Source: a virus
IMG/VR virus record: IMGVR_UViG_3300008111_002165
Span: 1 to 63,352 of that record
Direction: 5' to 3' (one strand)
DNA: 63,352 nt
In this document: positions 41,903-52,500 of the stretch, piece by piece
Layout: every line of letters begins with the position of its first letter
How positions within the stretch are numbered: the first letter of the stretch is position 1
Translations under genes and position numbers: made by a program
The notes under the pieces: model-generated
Database searches by the model: none
Seen by the model: only the letters and a program-made list of their open reading frames with translations
Told to the model about the DNA's origin: nothing

Positions 41903-43345
41903 TTGGCTAATCTACTTACTAATGATTTTTTCTACTCAGTTAAGCTTGGTTTCGAATTTGAGTTTTATAGTAACTTAAATAGGAATGAAATATGCGAGGG
42001 CCTAGGAAAGGTATTAGGAAAGAAAATACTTCTTTTTAATAAGTATCATTCTAATTTTAAACCAAACAAGGATATTTTTAAATTAGAGCCGGATTATTCA
42101 GGAGGATCCAAGATGGTAGAATTCATCACGGGTCCTCTTCCTTATTTCGAGGCTATAGTTATTTTAATAAAAACCTTAAAATGGATAGATGAGAATGGGT
42201 ATACGGATAAGAAGTGTGCTTTTCAGTTTGGTGTTAGCATAGATACATCAATATATCCAGAAGTTCCTAAAATGACGGAACTAAATATTCTTAAATTTAT
42301 TCTTGGATTTGATGAGAATGTTATCTATAAAAGATTCCCTGATAGAATGGGATCTTTATATGCTAAATCTATAAAAAGAATTATTCCATCAAATAAGTTC
42401 GTAGATCCTAGCAATATTGGATTTATTGATAAAAATCTATTTGAAGTTCCTCTTGAAAAAAATATGGGGATAAATTTCTTAAAACTTCCCGAAGGATATT
42501 TCGAGGTTAGATATCTTGGTGGGAAAGATTACCAGAAAAGATATTCTGCTATTAAGGAAATAATAGACTATATAATTACCTATACTGTTGGAGTACTACA
42601 ATTCAATACAGGATTTACTGATAACGATCTTAAGACTCTTAAAATGTTCCTTAATGAGATATACAAAAACTCATCTACATTTATAGATCCGGACGCTTTT
42701 CAGAAGAATTATCCACACATGAATATAATGGTGGATTTAAGGTCTGATCCACAAATACTTAGATCTTTTTTCCTAAATATAAGGGAAGTACTTTACGATT
42801 TAATAGTTGAGAATAGCATAAAAGAAGGAGTAATTAATTATGATAGCTCCTTAGGTAAATTCCAGCTAAAAGACGTAAAAACAACTAGAGCCTATCTTTT
42901 AAAGGATTATGACATATTAGAAGGGGAAATAGCTGGTAATGTATTTAATTGTAGATTGTTTAATTGTAAAATAAACGATTCAACCCTAGAAGATTGTGAT
43001 TTAATAACAAATAATGAAATAAGTAGATCTAAGATTATGACTTCGGATCTTTATTTTACTAACACTGTCCATGATAGCTATATAGATAATAAAGACAAGG
43101 AAATTAATTGTGAGGTTTTCGGCGGAATAATTAGATCGGGATTTATAGGTAAGCTTGCTACTATATCTCCTGAGACAGAAATAGTTAAAGATGGAGACGA
43201 CGATAAAAAATTAAAAGGAAGTTCTAAGAAAAGACCTTTCCCTAATAGAAACGAAGGGGATTCGCCTTCTACTCCAGCTAGATTTTCTGATAATAATTCT
43301 AAACCTTCAGGAATACCTGGGGTAAACTTTAAATCAAATAATTAA
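41903..43345 (+). CDS. Amidoligase-like protein with C-terminal beta-helix-like region, TTG start
   Basis: The TTG at 41903, 3 bases after the previous stop, gives MANLLTNDFF. Residues 14-120 fit the amidoligase (glutamine-synthetase-like) pattern: KLGFEFEFYS, with the acidic pair of the E-x-E metal site, a D at 64 in LEPDYSGGS, VEFITGPLP at 72-80, where related enzymes have E-(I/V)-(I/V)-S-P-L, and CAFQFGVSID at 105-114 where they have C-G-x-H-V. The His of that last motif is not seen, so activity is uncertain. Residues 345-416 have short steps (VFNCRLFNCKINDSTLEDCD) like pentapeptide beta-helices, and the tail is basic and disordered. It may ligate an amino group to a carboxylate or be a structural derivative. 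Confidence 0.58.
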   Translation: MANLLTNDFFYSVKLGFEFEFYSNLNRNEICEGLGKVLGKKILLFNKYHSNFKPNKDIFKLEPDYSGGSKMVEFITGPLPYFEAIVILIKTLKWIDENGYTDKKCAFQFGVSIDTSIYPEVPKMTELNILKFILGFDENVIYKRFPDRMGSLYAKSIKRIIPSNKFVDPSNIGFIDKNLFEVPLEKNMGINFLKLPEGYFEVRYLGGKDYQKRYSAIKEIIDYIITYTVGVLQFNTGFTDNDLKTLKMFLNEIYKNSSTFIDPDAFQKNYPHMNIMVDLRSDPQILRSFFLNIREVLYDLIVENSIKEGVINYDSSLGKFQLKDVKTTRAYLLKDYDILEGEIAGNVFNCRLFNCKINDSTLEDCDLITNNEISRSKIMTSDLYFTNTVHDSYIDNKDKEINCEVFGGIIRSGFIGKLATISPETEIVKDGDDDKKLKGSSKKRPFPNRNEGDSPSTPARFSDNNSKPSGIPGVNFKSNN

Positions 43346-43350
43346 TAGAT

Positions 43351-44130
43351 ATGACCGAAGCAGACTTAATCCAAGAAATAAAGGATGACATATCTCATTC
43401 TTGTGCTTTGCCTTATAATCTAAACGAGCAGGAAATTAAGAGGATAATAAAAAGAGCTAGAGCTTATTTTTATGATAATTATCAATATGCTGTAGAGGAT
43501 AGGATATTTGTATTAGGAAGAGAATTATTCTCGACGCCATCATTTAGAGCTACTAGACAAATACAGCTTCCTCAATGTGTTAGATCTATTTACGAGGTTA
43601 GAGAAGTAAACGGAGCTGGATTGATAGGAACCCCTGATAAAGATTTTGGTGATTCTAAACTACTAGGGTCGGAACTTATGTTATCTCCTTTTGCAGGGGA
43701 TAATTTAGTGTATAGAACTGTTTTATATTCTTTCTTCGATTTAGCAAAGGCATATTTATTAGAAACTTATGCTTTTAACTATAACAAAAACACAAAAAAA
43801 CTAACTATAAACGGTAGAGATCCTAATAGAACATATCAAACAGATGGTGGTAGCTCAAGTTCATTATACAGCGGAACTGATGTGGGGATAAGGGCTTATA
43901 TAGATATACCAGAAGAAAGCTTATATGATGATGAATTATTTGTAAGGTTCTGCTTAGCTGAAGCTAAAATAAATATAGGTAGATTGTTAGGTACTTTTGA
44001 ATATAATCTTCCTGGTGGTGTTAGAGTTAACTATAATAATATTCAAACTATAGGATCAACTGAAAAAACTGAAATAATTCAGATGATAAAAGACGAGAAC
44101 ACTCCTTCATACTTCTTACAGTGGAATTAA
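43351..44130 (+). CDS. Virion structural protein, possible neck or connector protein
   Basis: This 259-residue protein has an N-terminal helix pair (LIQEIKDDISHSCALP, NEQEIKRIIKRARAYFYDN) and a central beta-rich part. Near the C terminus, LFVRFCLAEAKINIGRLLGT followed by LPGGVRVNYNNIQTIGSTEK is of a type found in phage connector and neck proteins (inference, family not identified). A stop at 44130 precedes a 108-base gap. Confidence 0.55.
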   Translation: MTEADLIQEIKDDISHSCALPYNLNEQEIKRIIKRARAYFYDNYQYAVEDRIFVLGRELFSTPSFRATRQIQLPQCVRSIYEVREVNGAGLIGTPDKDFGDSKLLGSELMLSPFAGDNLVYRTVLYSFFDLAKAYLLETYAFNYNKNTKKLTINGRDPNRTYQTDGGSSSSLYSGTDVGIRAYIDIPEESLYDDELFVRFCLAEAKINIGRLLGTFEYNLPGGVRVNYNNIQTIGSTEKTEIIQMIKDENTPSYFLQWN

Positions 44131-44238
44131 AAAAAATAATATTCTGTAGAATATATTTTCCATTTTCGGTCTATAATATTAAATAATAAAATCCGGTAAA
44201 ATAAGTGGGTATTTTTTTATTGGAATATATAGATCAAC
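44131..44238. promoter_or_regulatory. Intergenic region with weak hairpin and candidate promoter
   Basis: A 6-bp A/T-rich stem (44139-44144 with 44149-44154) followed by TTTT may end transcription of the upstream gene weakly. Further along are TATAATATTAAATAAT near 44172 and TATATAGA at 44226-44233, 6 bases before the gp25-like start. The gene block for the wedge proteins starts here, so a promoter is plausible. No sigma factor consensus can be fixed. Confidence 0.35.
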
Positions 44239-44610
44239 ATGGCAAGATTAAGTGAAATTTATCCGAGGGGACCTCAAGATCCTAATTATAAGGAAGGGTT
44301 TCTTCACACTAATGATGATGTGGAAATCTTGATAGGGATGATTAAAAATTGTATGCTCTCGAGGCCAGGTGAGGTTTTAGGAGATCCTTATTTTGGTATA
44401 GATCTAGAGGGATTAATATTTGATCTCGAGGTTGACGAATCAACGCTATCAAGAGCAATAGATATTCACTTAGCCACATATGTTCCTATGGCCTTTAGTA
44501 TTTTCGACGTGAAATACACAATAGGATTTTTAAGAGGAGAAACAAGAGATGCCTGTGTAATAGATTTTGCAATAAAGGGTAATCCTATATTAGGAATTAA
44601 AATATTATAA
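44239..44610 (+). CDS. Baseplate wedge protein, gp25/GPW family
   Basis: At 123 residues it is near the length of T4 gp25 (132). The order DDVEILIGMIKNCMLSRPGE, VLGDPYFGIDLEGLIFD and LSRAIDIHLATYVP matches the gp25 pattern of R-x-G-x-(x)-P-x-F-G-x-x-L followed by an amphipathic helix. gp25 links the wedge to the tail tube and sheath and has a lysozyme-like fold without activity. It lies directly before the gp6-like gene, as it does in many contractile tail systems. Confidence 0.9.
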   Translation: MARLSEIYPRGPQDPNYKEGFLHTNDDVEILIGMIKNCMLSRPGEVLGDPYFGIDLEGLIFDLEVDESTLSRAIDIHLATYVPMAFSIFDVKYTIGFLRGETRDACVIDFAIKGNPILGIKIL

Positions 44611-44612
44611 AT

Positions 44613-46310
44613 ATGGATTTATTATCGAAAAGTAACGCTAAAATATCCGACCTTCTAACCCAAACTTTTGAGTTAATACAGGCAAGATATGGGATGTCTA
44701 ACCAATTATTTACTGTAGCTTCTGTATGGGGTCAGATAATATTTGTACTTGACAATCTTTCACAATTTGTTTTATTTTTTATTGAAGATTCCATAACGGA
44801 ATTAAATATTAATACCGCAACTAGAGAATCATCCGTATACGGTCTTGCTACTCTTGCTGGCCATAATCCAACAAGAAGTATATCAGCAAAAGGAGAGGTA
44901 CTTATAAAATGGAATGGTAGGGGCGCAGAAAATATAGGAGGTGGCGCGGTTTTAATTCCAAAAAACTCTGAAATAAAATGTGTCAACAATGGAAAAACAT
45001 ATCTATTGAAATTTCCACAAGAATATACTAGATTAAATTTAGATGGGTCTTCCAATTTACTTTGTTCTATAATAGAAGGAACAATAAGTACTAATCAATA
45101 TACTGGATCTGGAGATATTTTACAGAGCTTTAATATATCTTCCAGAGGTACTTCTGGAATAGAAAACTTCGAGGTTGACGTAAAAATAAACGGAGTGGAG
45201 TGGAAAAGATACGAATCTTTATACGACATACCTAGAAATGGTAGAGGCTATATAGTCAGAAGCTCTATAATATCTGGTATAGACATTTTCTTTGGTAATA
45301 CAAATTTTGGTCTTCCTCCAGCACCTGGCTCTATTATACAAGTAAATTATTTAGAATCTGCTGGATCTAGTGGAAATATTATAGTAGAGGATTCTTCACA
45401 GATAATATTTAATTTCGATTCGGAGGGTACAGATCTTTTTGGTAATGGTGTAACTCTTTCTGAAGTTTTAAGCGTTAGCTGTACAGTTATTCCACAATTA
45501 GGAGCTAATCAAGAATCTATAGATTTAACTAGATTAATAGCACCTAAAACTTCAAGAAGTTTTGTCTTGGCCAATCCGACTAATTACATAACTTATTTTG
45601 AAAAATTTGGTCAGTTTTCTATAATAGAAGCATTTACAACTTTTGATGATCAATACATAGATGACGACAATATAATATACCTTATCTTAGTTCCTGATAT
45701 ACAGATAACACTAAAAAGTAATGAAACATATTTTGATATACCAGTATCAAGATTTAAATTAACTAATGCACAAAGAAATAGTATTTACGCTTTGTTAGAC
45801 GAAAGTGGACAGAAAATAGTTACAACTGAGGTTAAAATACTAGATCCTGTAATAAAAAAATATGTAATAAACATAGCTATTACTATATTTGAAGGTAATG
45901 ATCCCGATACCATAAAATCGCAGATAGTAAACACTATGAGTGACTATTTCTTAAATATAAGAAGAAGGGATAAGATACCTAGATCAGATTTAATTGCAGC
46001 TGTTGAGGCTATACAGGGTGTAGATTCAGTTTCTTTATATTTTGTAGGGGAAGAAAACGAAGCAGCTAAAGCACAAAGTCCAAATTCACCAGAGATAGGA
46101 TTTGATGAATTTGGTGATATAGTTATAGGAAAAGATGAGATAGTTATAATATCGGGGGGATGGGAAGATAGGAATGGAATATATTATGATCTAGGAGCTG
46201 GTATGACAACTCTTTCTTCTATAAACATAGATATTAGATCTATAGTAGCTAATACTTATAATTCCAAAGTAAATAGCATATTAAAAAGTTCTTTAAATAC
46301 AGGAAATTAA
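44613..46310 (+). CDS. Baseplate wedge protein, gp6/phage J-like
   Basis: The 565 residues follow the gp6/BplJ layout. An N-terminal helical region (residues 1-70; SNQLFTVASVWGQI, LNINTATRESSVYGLATLAG) precedes a beta-rich region with GGAVLIPKNSEIKCVNNGKT near residue 110, which matches the core of J-like proteins (I..G..V...d..G..f.t). The C-terminal helix-rich part (PRSDLIAAVEAIQGVDSVSL near 455) is also typical. gp6 dimers form the ring of the baseplate that opens on triggering. It follows gp25-like after 2 bases. Confidence 0.88.
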   Translation: MDLLSKSNAKISDLLTQTFELIQARYGMSNQLFTVASVWGQIIFVLDNLSQFVLFFIEDSITELNINTATRESSVYGLATLAGHNPTRSISAKGEVLIKWNGRGAENIGGGAVLIPKNSEIKCVNNGKTYLLKFPQEYTRLNLDGSSNLLCSIIEGTISTNQYTGSGDILQSFNISSRGTSGIENFEVDVKINGVEWKRYESLYDIPRNGRGYIVRSSIISGIDIFFGNTNFGLPPAPGSIIQVNYLESAGSSGNIIVEDSSQIIFNFDSEGTDLFGNGVTLSEVLSVSCTVIPQLGANQESIDLTRLIAPKTSRSFVLANPTNYITYFEKFGQFSIIEAFTTFDDQYIDDDNIIYLILVPDIQITLKSNETYFDIPVSRFKLTNAQRNSIYALLDESGQKIVTTEVKILDPVIKKYVINIAITIFEGNDPDTIKSQIVNTMSDYFLNIRRRDKIPRSDLIAAVEAIQGVDSVSLYFVGEENEAAKAQSPNSPEIGFDEFGDIVIGKDEIVIISGGWEDRNGIYYDLGAGMTTLSSINIDIRSIVANTYNSKVNSILKSSLNTGN

Positions 46311-46311
46311 A

Positions 46312-46557
46312 ATGGATAAAAAAAGCTGGTACGAATTTATAAATACCCAAAACGACGATAGATCTAATTTGGGATTTGATTATGAAGGTAAAATATTCGA
46401 AAAAACACTTTCTAATCCTGTATTAGACGGAGATTCTAATAGGATGGATATTTTAGCTAGTATGGAAAAAGTTGTTTATAACTGGTTCGAAGCAGCTAAG
46501 TATATAAAGAACTATTTTAATTATACCGTTCCAAAAGATAATAAATACGTAAGATAA
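46312..46557 (+). CDS. Small unknown protein between wedge genes
   Basis: This 81-residue protein is placed between the gp6-like and gp7-position genes with one-base gaps on both sides. It has a helical C-terminal part (MDILASMEKVVYNWFEAAKY) and ends in a basic tail. A small wedge adaptor is possible; no family is recognised. Confidence 0.6.
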   Translation: MDKKSWYEFINTQNDDRSNLGFDYEGKIFEKTLSNPVLDGDSNRMDILASMEKVVYNWFEAAKYIKNYFNYTVPKDNKYVR

Positions 46558-46558
46558 G

Positions 46559-49500
46559 ATGAATTTTCAAAATCTTTTATTTTTTGATAAAAAAGGTGAT
46601 CAATATAATTTTGTATGGAATGGTAATTATTGGGAGGGTGCAATACTTTTCCCTATTGTTTCTGAGAAGCTTTTTGAGGTCCAACATATATTTATAATAG
46701 AAAAATTTCTAAACCCTCTATCTGAAATAAAATATGGTTTTCCACATTCATATGGTGTTAGTCCAGGTCCTTCCGTATGGAGAACAAGATGGGAATCAGA
46801 TTATGATGGAAGTACTAATGTTTCTTCTATCATATACACATATGAATTGGGAGTGGATGGAAATCTTGATGCTCCTGTATTAGTTAAAGCGAATAACGTA
46901 GAATTTTACCCAGAGATAGTTCCTGGTGACGTTGTAGCATCTCCTAGCGGATTGGTTGTTAGTAGTGATATCAGTCCATCTTCTATGCAGATAAACATAG
47001 CTTTAAATTCTGATAGCGAAGGAATATATGATAGGAGATTAATAATAGAGGATTATACAGATCCTAATAATCCAGTAACTATATTAAAAGTAGAACTACA
47101 TGGTGAGGTTGAAGGAGAAGATAGCAGATTGTCTGTTACTCTCTCCAATTTCGGAAGATCTTTTAATCCAGATGATGCTTTAATAGTAAGAGAAAGTGAT
47201 ATAAAAGAAGAGTTTCCTGACTACGAAATAATAAACAAAAAAAGAAAGGAGCTTTTATTAGCAGGAGAGAGTATTTTCCCTTATTTAGGATCATATAAAT
47301 CTCTTTTTAATGCTATAAAATTCTTTGGTTATTATGATCTAAGAGTTAAAGAATATTGGCTTAATATAAAAACTGACGAAGCAGATACCCTTACCCCACT
47401 ACAACAAAACCAAAAAATATTAAATCAATTAAGCCAGCCTAATATAGAGGGACTTAATAAATTGGAACTAATAAGTAGTTTAATAAAGGATGAGAACCAG
47501 GGAAAGTTTAAGCAGGTAGAAATATACGGTAAGAAAAAAGACGGTACGTTTGGTTTAAAAAAACAATTCGAAAGTCTTTTCCCGTCCAAGTCTTATAAGA
47601 AAACTGCTTTATTTGGATTATTCTATGATATAAATAGAGTAGTAGAAGATCAGGAGGAGGATCAGTACGGATATCCAATAGTTGAAGATGCTTTTGCTTT
47701 TAGTCCAGAAGAGGTACTAATAAAACTTTTTGGATTAAAGCAAAGACTTAAAAGAGACTACCTTCCCTTAAATGCTAGGATAATAGATATTACAGGAGAG
47801 GGTGTATATTTTAATTTATATAAAACAAGAGGATGGACTGATGTTGTAGATATCACTGAAATAAAAGGGGGTATAAAAGTAGGTTTTAATGTTTATCCCG
47901 AAAGAGGATACGTAGAAGATCTTAGACCTTTCTATACAAAACCAAATCAGAGCGGTCTTTTATATCCAAATATAAATGGAGTAGAAGAGGGAATAAGCTA
48001 TTACGGAAACACAGTAGATCCTTATTCATATTTTCAAGAATATCCTATCTCCACTATACCATCATTAGAAAATGCAGTAAATCTTTTCTATCAGGACATT
48101 ACAAATGGAGAAATGCCTAAATTTTTAGGTGACGGAGATTATGATCCTCCTGGATATAAACTTTTCTCTGATGGTAGTGATTATGTTTTTCCCGCTGGAT
48201 GTCCAGTTATTATAAAAAATGATACCTTTAATCTATCTTGGGAAGAATTGAGTGGAAGCTGGAACTCTTTAGATCCAACAATAACTAGAACAGACTTACA
48301 AATAGCTAGCTATTCAAGCACTACATCTCCTAATCCTGGGGGTAGCTTACAAACAGTTTATAGCACTTCATTATTTACTTTGCCAACCACATTCCCTGTG
48401 GGAATTAATATTAATATAGGCACAGGAAATAATTGGTTCGACACAACTTTTCCAGATGTTATTTTTGTAAGGGTTGAGTCAGTAGATTCGCCAGGAAATT
48501 TAGTTCTTGGATATTGTAGTGCTGGAGACTATAATACATTAACAGGAAACCTCTATATACAGATGATTTATACTAGAGGAGCTGGAGAATATTCAAATTG
48601 GAAAGTGAGTCCTACTAATTTAGGGTTCAGTTCATACGTATTTGATTATTATGAGAACTTTATACAGAGTAATGGATTCTATTCATGGAATAGATTACCT
48701 TATTTAGATTTTTATGAGATAGAATGGACTATTTATAAAGACGATGACGATAAGCCTTACTACTATCAAACAAGAGGAGGATTACCAGAATTGGAAACTA
48801 TAGTTCATTTCTTACCTTACTCTGGTGAATATAATATAAAATGTAGGGTTTGGGATACATTGAATTCTATATCATTAGGTATAAAAAGGGGCGTAGTAAA
48901 AGTAGATAAGAGAGGAATAGAATTAAATACATTAACTAGATTCAGGGAATCTGAAAGTTATGATTGGGATAATATGCCTTTGAAATGGGAAAGCTATCCT
49001 TCACAATGGATATTCCCAGTAGAAAACACAAATAAAATACTAAGCATATCTGATTTTATACAGAATTACCCAGAGTATTCTAATAATTTTAATGAGGGAC
49101 AGCAATGTGAGGTATTAACCAAATTACCAGAGGTAAAATCTACCGTTACGTTTGATGTCGGAGTTCAACAAATTGACATAGCAACAATAGTTAGTAACTA
49201 TATTGGAGGAGGATATGATTTAGCTGAAGTTACAACATTAACTCCCCATGGATACTCGTCGGGGAATACTGTTTGGATATATGATTCTTTAGGATCTTCA
49301 TTAGGTCAATATCCTATTACAGTAACAGGAACTAACACATTCCAAATACCGGAGATTATTATAACAGCAATAACTGGAGGATATGTTTATGGAACAGGTA
49401 ATATTAAATTTTATGCTGATGCTGTTTTAATAGCAGACTGTAATTTCCAAGGAGATTTAAACTCAACTACTAGCTTAGCATATAGTATAATTAATTCGTC

Positions 49501-52500
49501 TCCTCTAGATCCTAAGTATAAGGTTATAAATTTAGTGGATTCTGTTACTACTAATTATAAAACTTTTACAGTTCAAGCACCTAATAATTCTGGAAGTCTT
49601 TGGAACGGTAAACAATTTATAGTTCAGACAACTGGATCTCTTTTAATAACTACTCCAATTAACACCTTCTCTGGCGGATTAAATGAAAGGGAGGAGTATG
49701 TTTATTATGACTTCAATTTATTACCTAAGAAGGAAATGAGATATTGGGGAACTAAAAGCTTATCGTGGGAAACTTTTGAAGATTTTTCTTTCGAAAAAGC
49801 TTATGCCCATACTTGGGATATGTACGATTATCATAATGATTGGCTAGGAGGGTTTAATCTATATTCATTACAATATGGAGATAGGGTTAAGGTTACTGAA
49901 GATTCTAATGGATTAGTATTTGGTGAGACTGATTCTCCCGGAAATAATTATTTAGATCTTAAGGAAGCTGCGGATCAGTTAAACAATTCTATAGACGAAA
50001 ATATAAAAAGGTTTGATTATGTTGTAAGAGGATTTTCAGAGCTTTCTAATAATTTTTATCCTAACGCTAATCCCATATCTCCAGATCTTAGTACAAATCC
50101 AGGACCTAAAAATATACAATCTAAATTTTATAAAGTTCCTACTTATTCGCCTGTACTATTTGAACCTACAGGAATAGCTTGGGATGCTGATGGTGATATA
50201 TGGGTAACCGGTGAGGATGTCATAAAATTCGATGGTGTTAATTACACAAATTATGATTCAAGTAACAGTGTAATGCCTGGAGTATCTCTTCTTACTAATT
50301 GTATAAAAATAGATAGAAATGATATAAAATGGATAGGATTAGAAAACAATCTTGTACCTCTAGTTAAAATAAACGAGAAAGATCCATCAGATAGTTTTGC
50401 ATATTCTGTTAATGATTTTGTAGATAATGGAGGAAATCCAATATCTCCTATAACACCTTCTAGTATAAATTGTATAGAAATAAATCCGCAGAGAGGGGAC
50501 ATATTTGCAGGATTTACTTGCAACTCTTCACCTTCTTATGACGGATTACTTTTCTATGATTCTAGTGCAAAATCTTGGAATCTTTATACAACTTCTAATT
50601 CTGATATACCTTCCGATAATATAAGAGATCTTAAATTACAATATTACTCGATAAACAAGTGGTACTTATGGATAGCAACAGATAACGGAATTTCTAGATT
50701 TGATGGGGTTAATTTTAAAAACTATAATATAGGTAACTCAGGTATTCCTTCAAATAATGTTTATTCTATTGAATTAGATAAGCTAAATCATAAATGGATA
50801 GGAACTTCCGATGGTTTAGTTTATTGGGATGATATAAGATGGGCGGTTTGGAACAATGCTACTAATCCTGAACTAAATTTAGGATCTGTAAAAAGCATAA
50901 TAGAAACAGGAAACAGTAATATATGGTTTACTATAGATTCTAGTTCTTCCCCTTCTAATACAGAGCTTTATTATTTCGATGGATACTATTTTACTAAAGT
51001 TTTATATAGAAATGATGGAACTACTCTTATAAATCCTGTTGATTGTAATTTTGGTAAGATATCATTATCCGCACCATGGAAAACTATTAAAAATGGGGAA
51101 ACAACTTTCCCTAAGAATCTTTTAATTCTAACAAAGGATGGAGAGATAGGTAAAATAGATTATATAATACCTCATATACAGGCGACATCTAAGGATCCTG
51201 GTACTAATGGATGGGATTTTATTTATCATGATACTTCTAGTCCTCTTCCGTCAGTAGAATATATTTTTGATTCTGGTATAGGCACATCACAATTAGGTTT
51301 TAACTTTATAGTTGGCCCTTATTATGATAATATAACTTTAAATTCAGATTACACCAGACCTATCATGCCTAATGTTGATAGATATTCTTGGTATAAGCCT
51401 ATTTGGCAGCGCTACAGCATCGATCGATTGAAAGACCAATTTCCATCTTTGAATATAGACGATGTCTTCTTATACGCTCCCTTAAGAGATATTTTAAACG
51501 GCAAAGCCAATAAAGAACCTTACTGGAAAAACTCCCAAATAGAGAGAATAGCTAAGAAAAAATCTAGGGATCTTTTTGATAATTTCGAATGGGTTATAAC
51601 ACTAGGTAATAGCAATCCTGACCAGGGTGTCAAGGTTACAGTAGACAACGAGGGTGACATAATAGCTATTGGAGACTTTACTGGTACTATATTTATGGGT
51701 GAGGTTAATAATATAGGTACTCAGGATCTATATCTAACATCATTAGACCAAGGAGTTTATATAGCTAAATATAATAAAGGCGGAGTTATACAATGGGCTA
51801 GATCTATAGCATCAACATCACCTCAAGGCCCTATTTATGCTAGATCTGTTATAACAGATACGAATGGAAACATATATGTAGTTAGCGATAATAATCTTAC
51901 TGGATTTATACAAATAGATAAGTTTAATTTTGATGGTGTTTTATTAAATTCTTTGAATATACCTATTACACCAGATCAATACATAGGCGATATTAAAGTA
52001 GATAAGTATGAAAATATTTATATATGTGGAGGATTCCAAGGAAATCTAATCCTTGGCTCGTCATCTTTAATATCAACCGGACAAGATTCTGGATTCTTAG
52101 CTAAATTAGATCCTTCTATGACTTTTGTTTGGGCTAAGCAATTTACGAATACCACGTATTCTAAAGCATATGAGATAGGAATACTAAAAGAAGAATACCT
52201 TTATTTAACTGGGGTATTTGATTCTCAGATAGATTTAGGACCTATACAATTAACCGGTGTGGGTAATCCTGATATGTTTATAGCTAAATTCTATACAGGA
52301 GACGGGGAATGCTTATGGGCTAATAGTATTGGATACGATTCTTCCACATCTTTTGGCTCTTCATCAATATGTTTAGATCCTAATGGACACGTATTAATTA
52401 GTGGTTCATATGAAGGAACTATAAAAATAGAGGACCAGACATTATCTTCATTCCCTGGAACAACTGATATATTTGTAATAAAACTGTTGTCCACTGGAAA

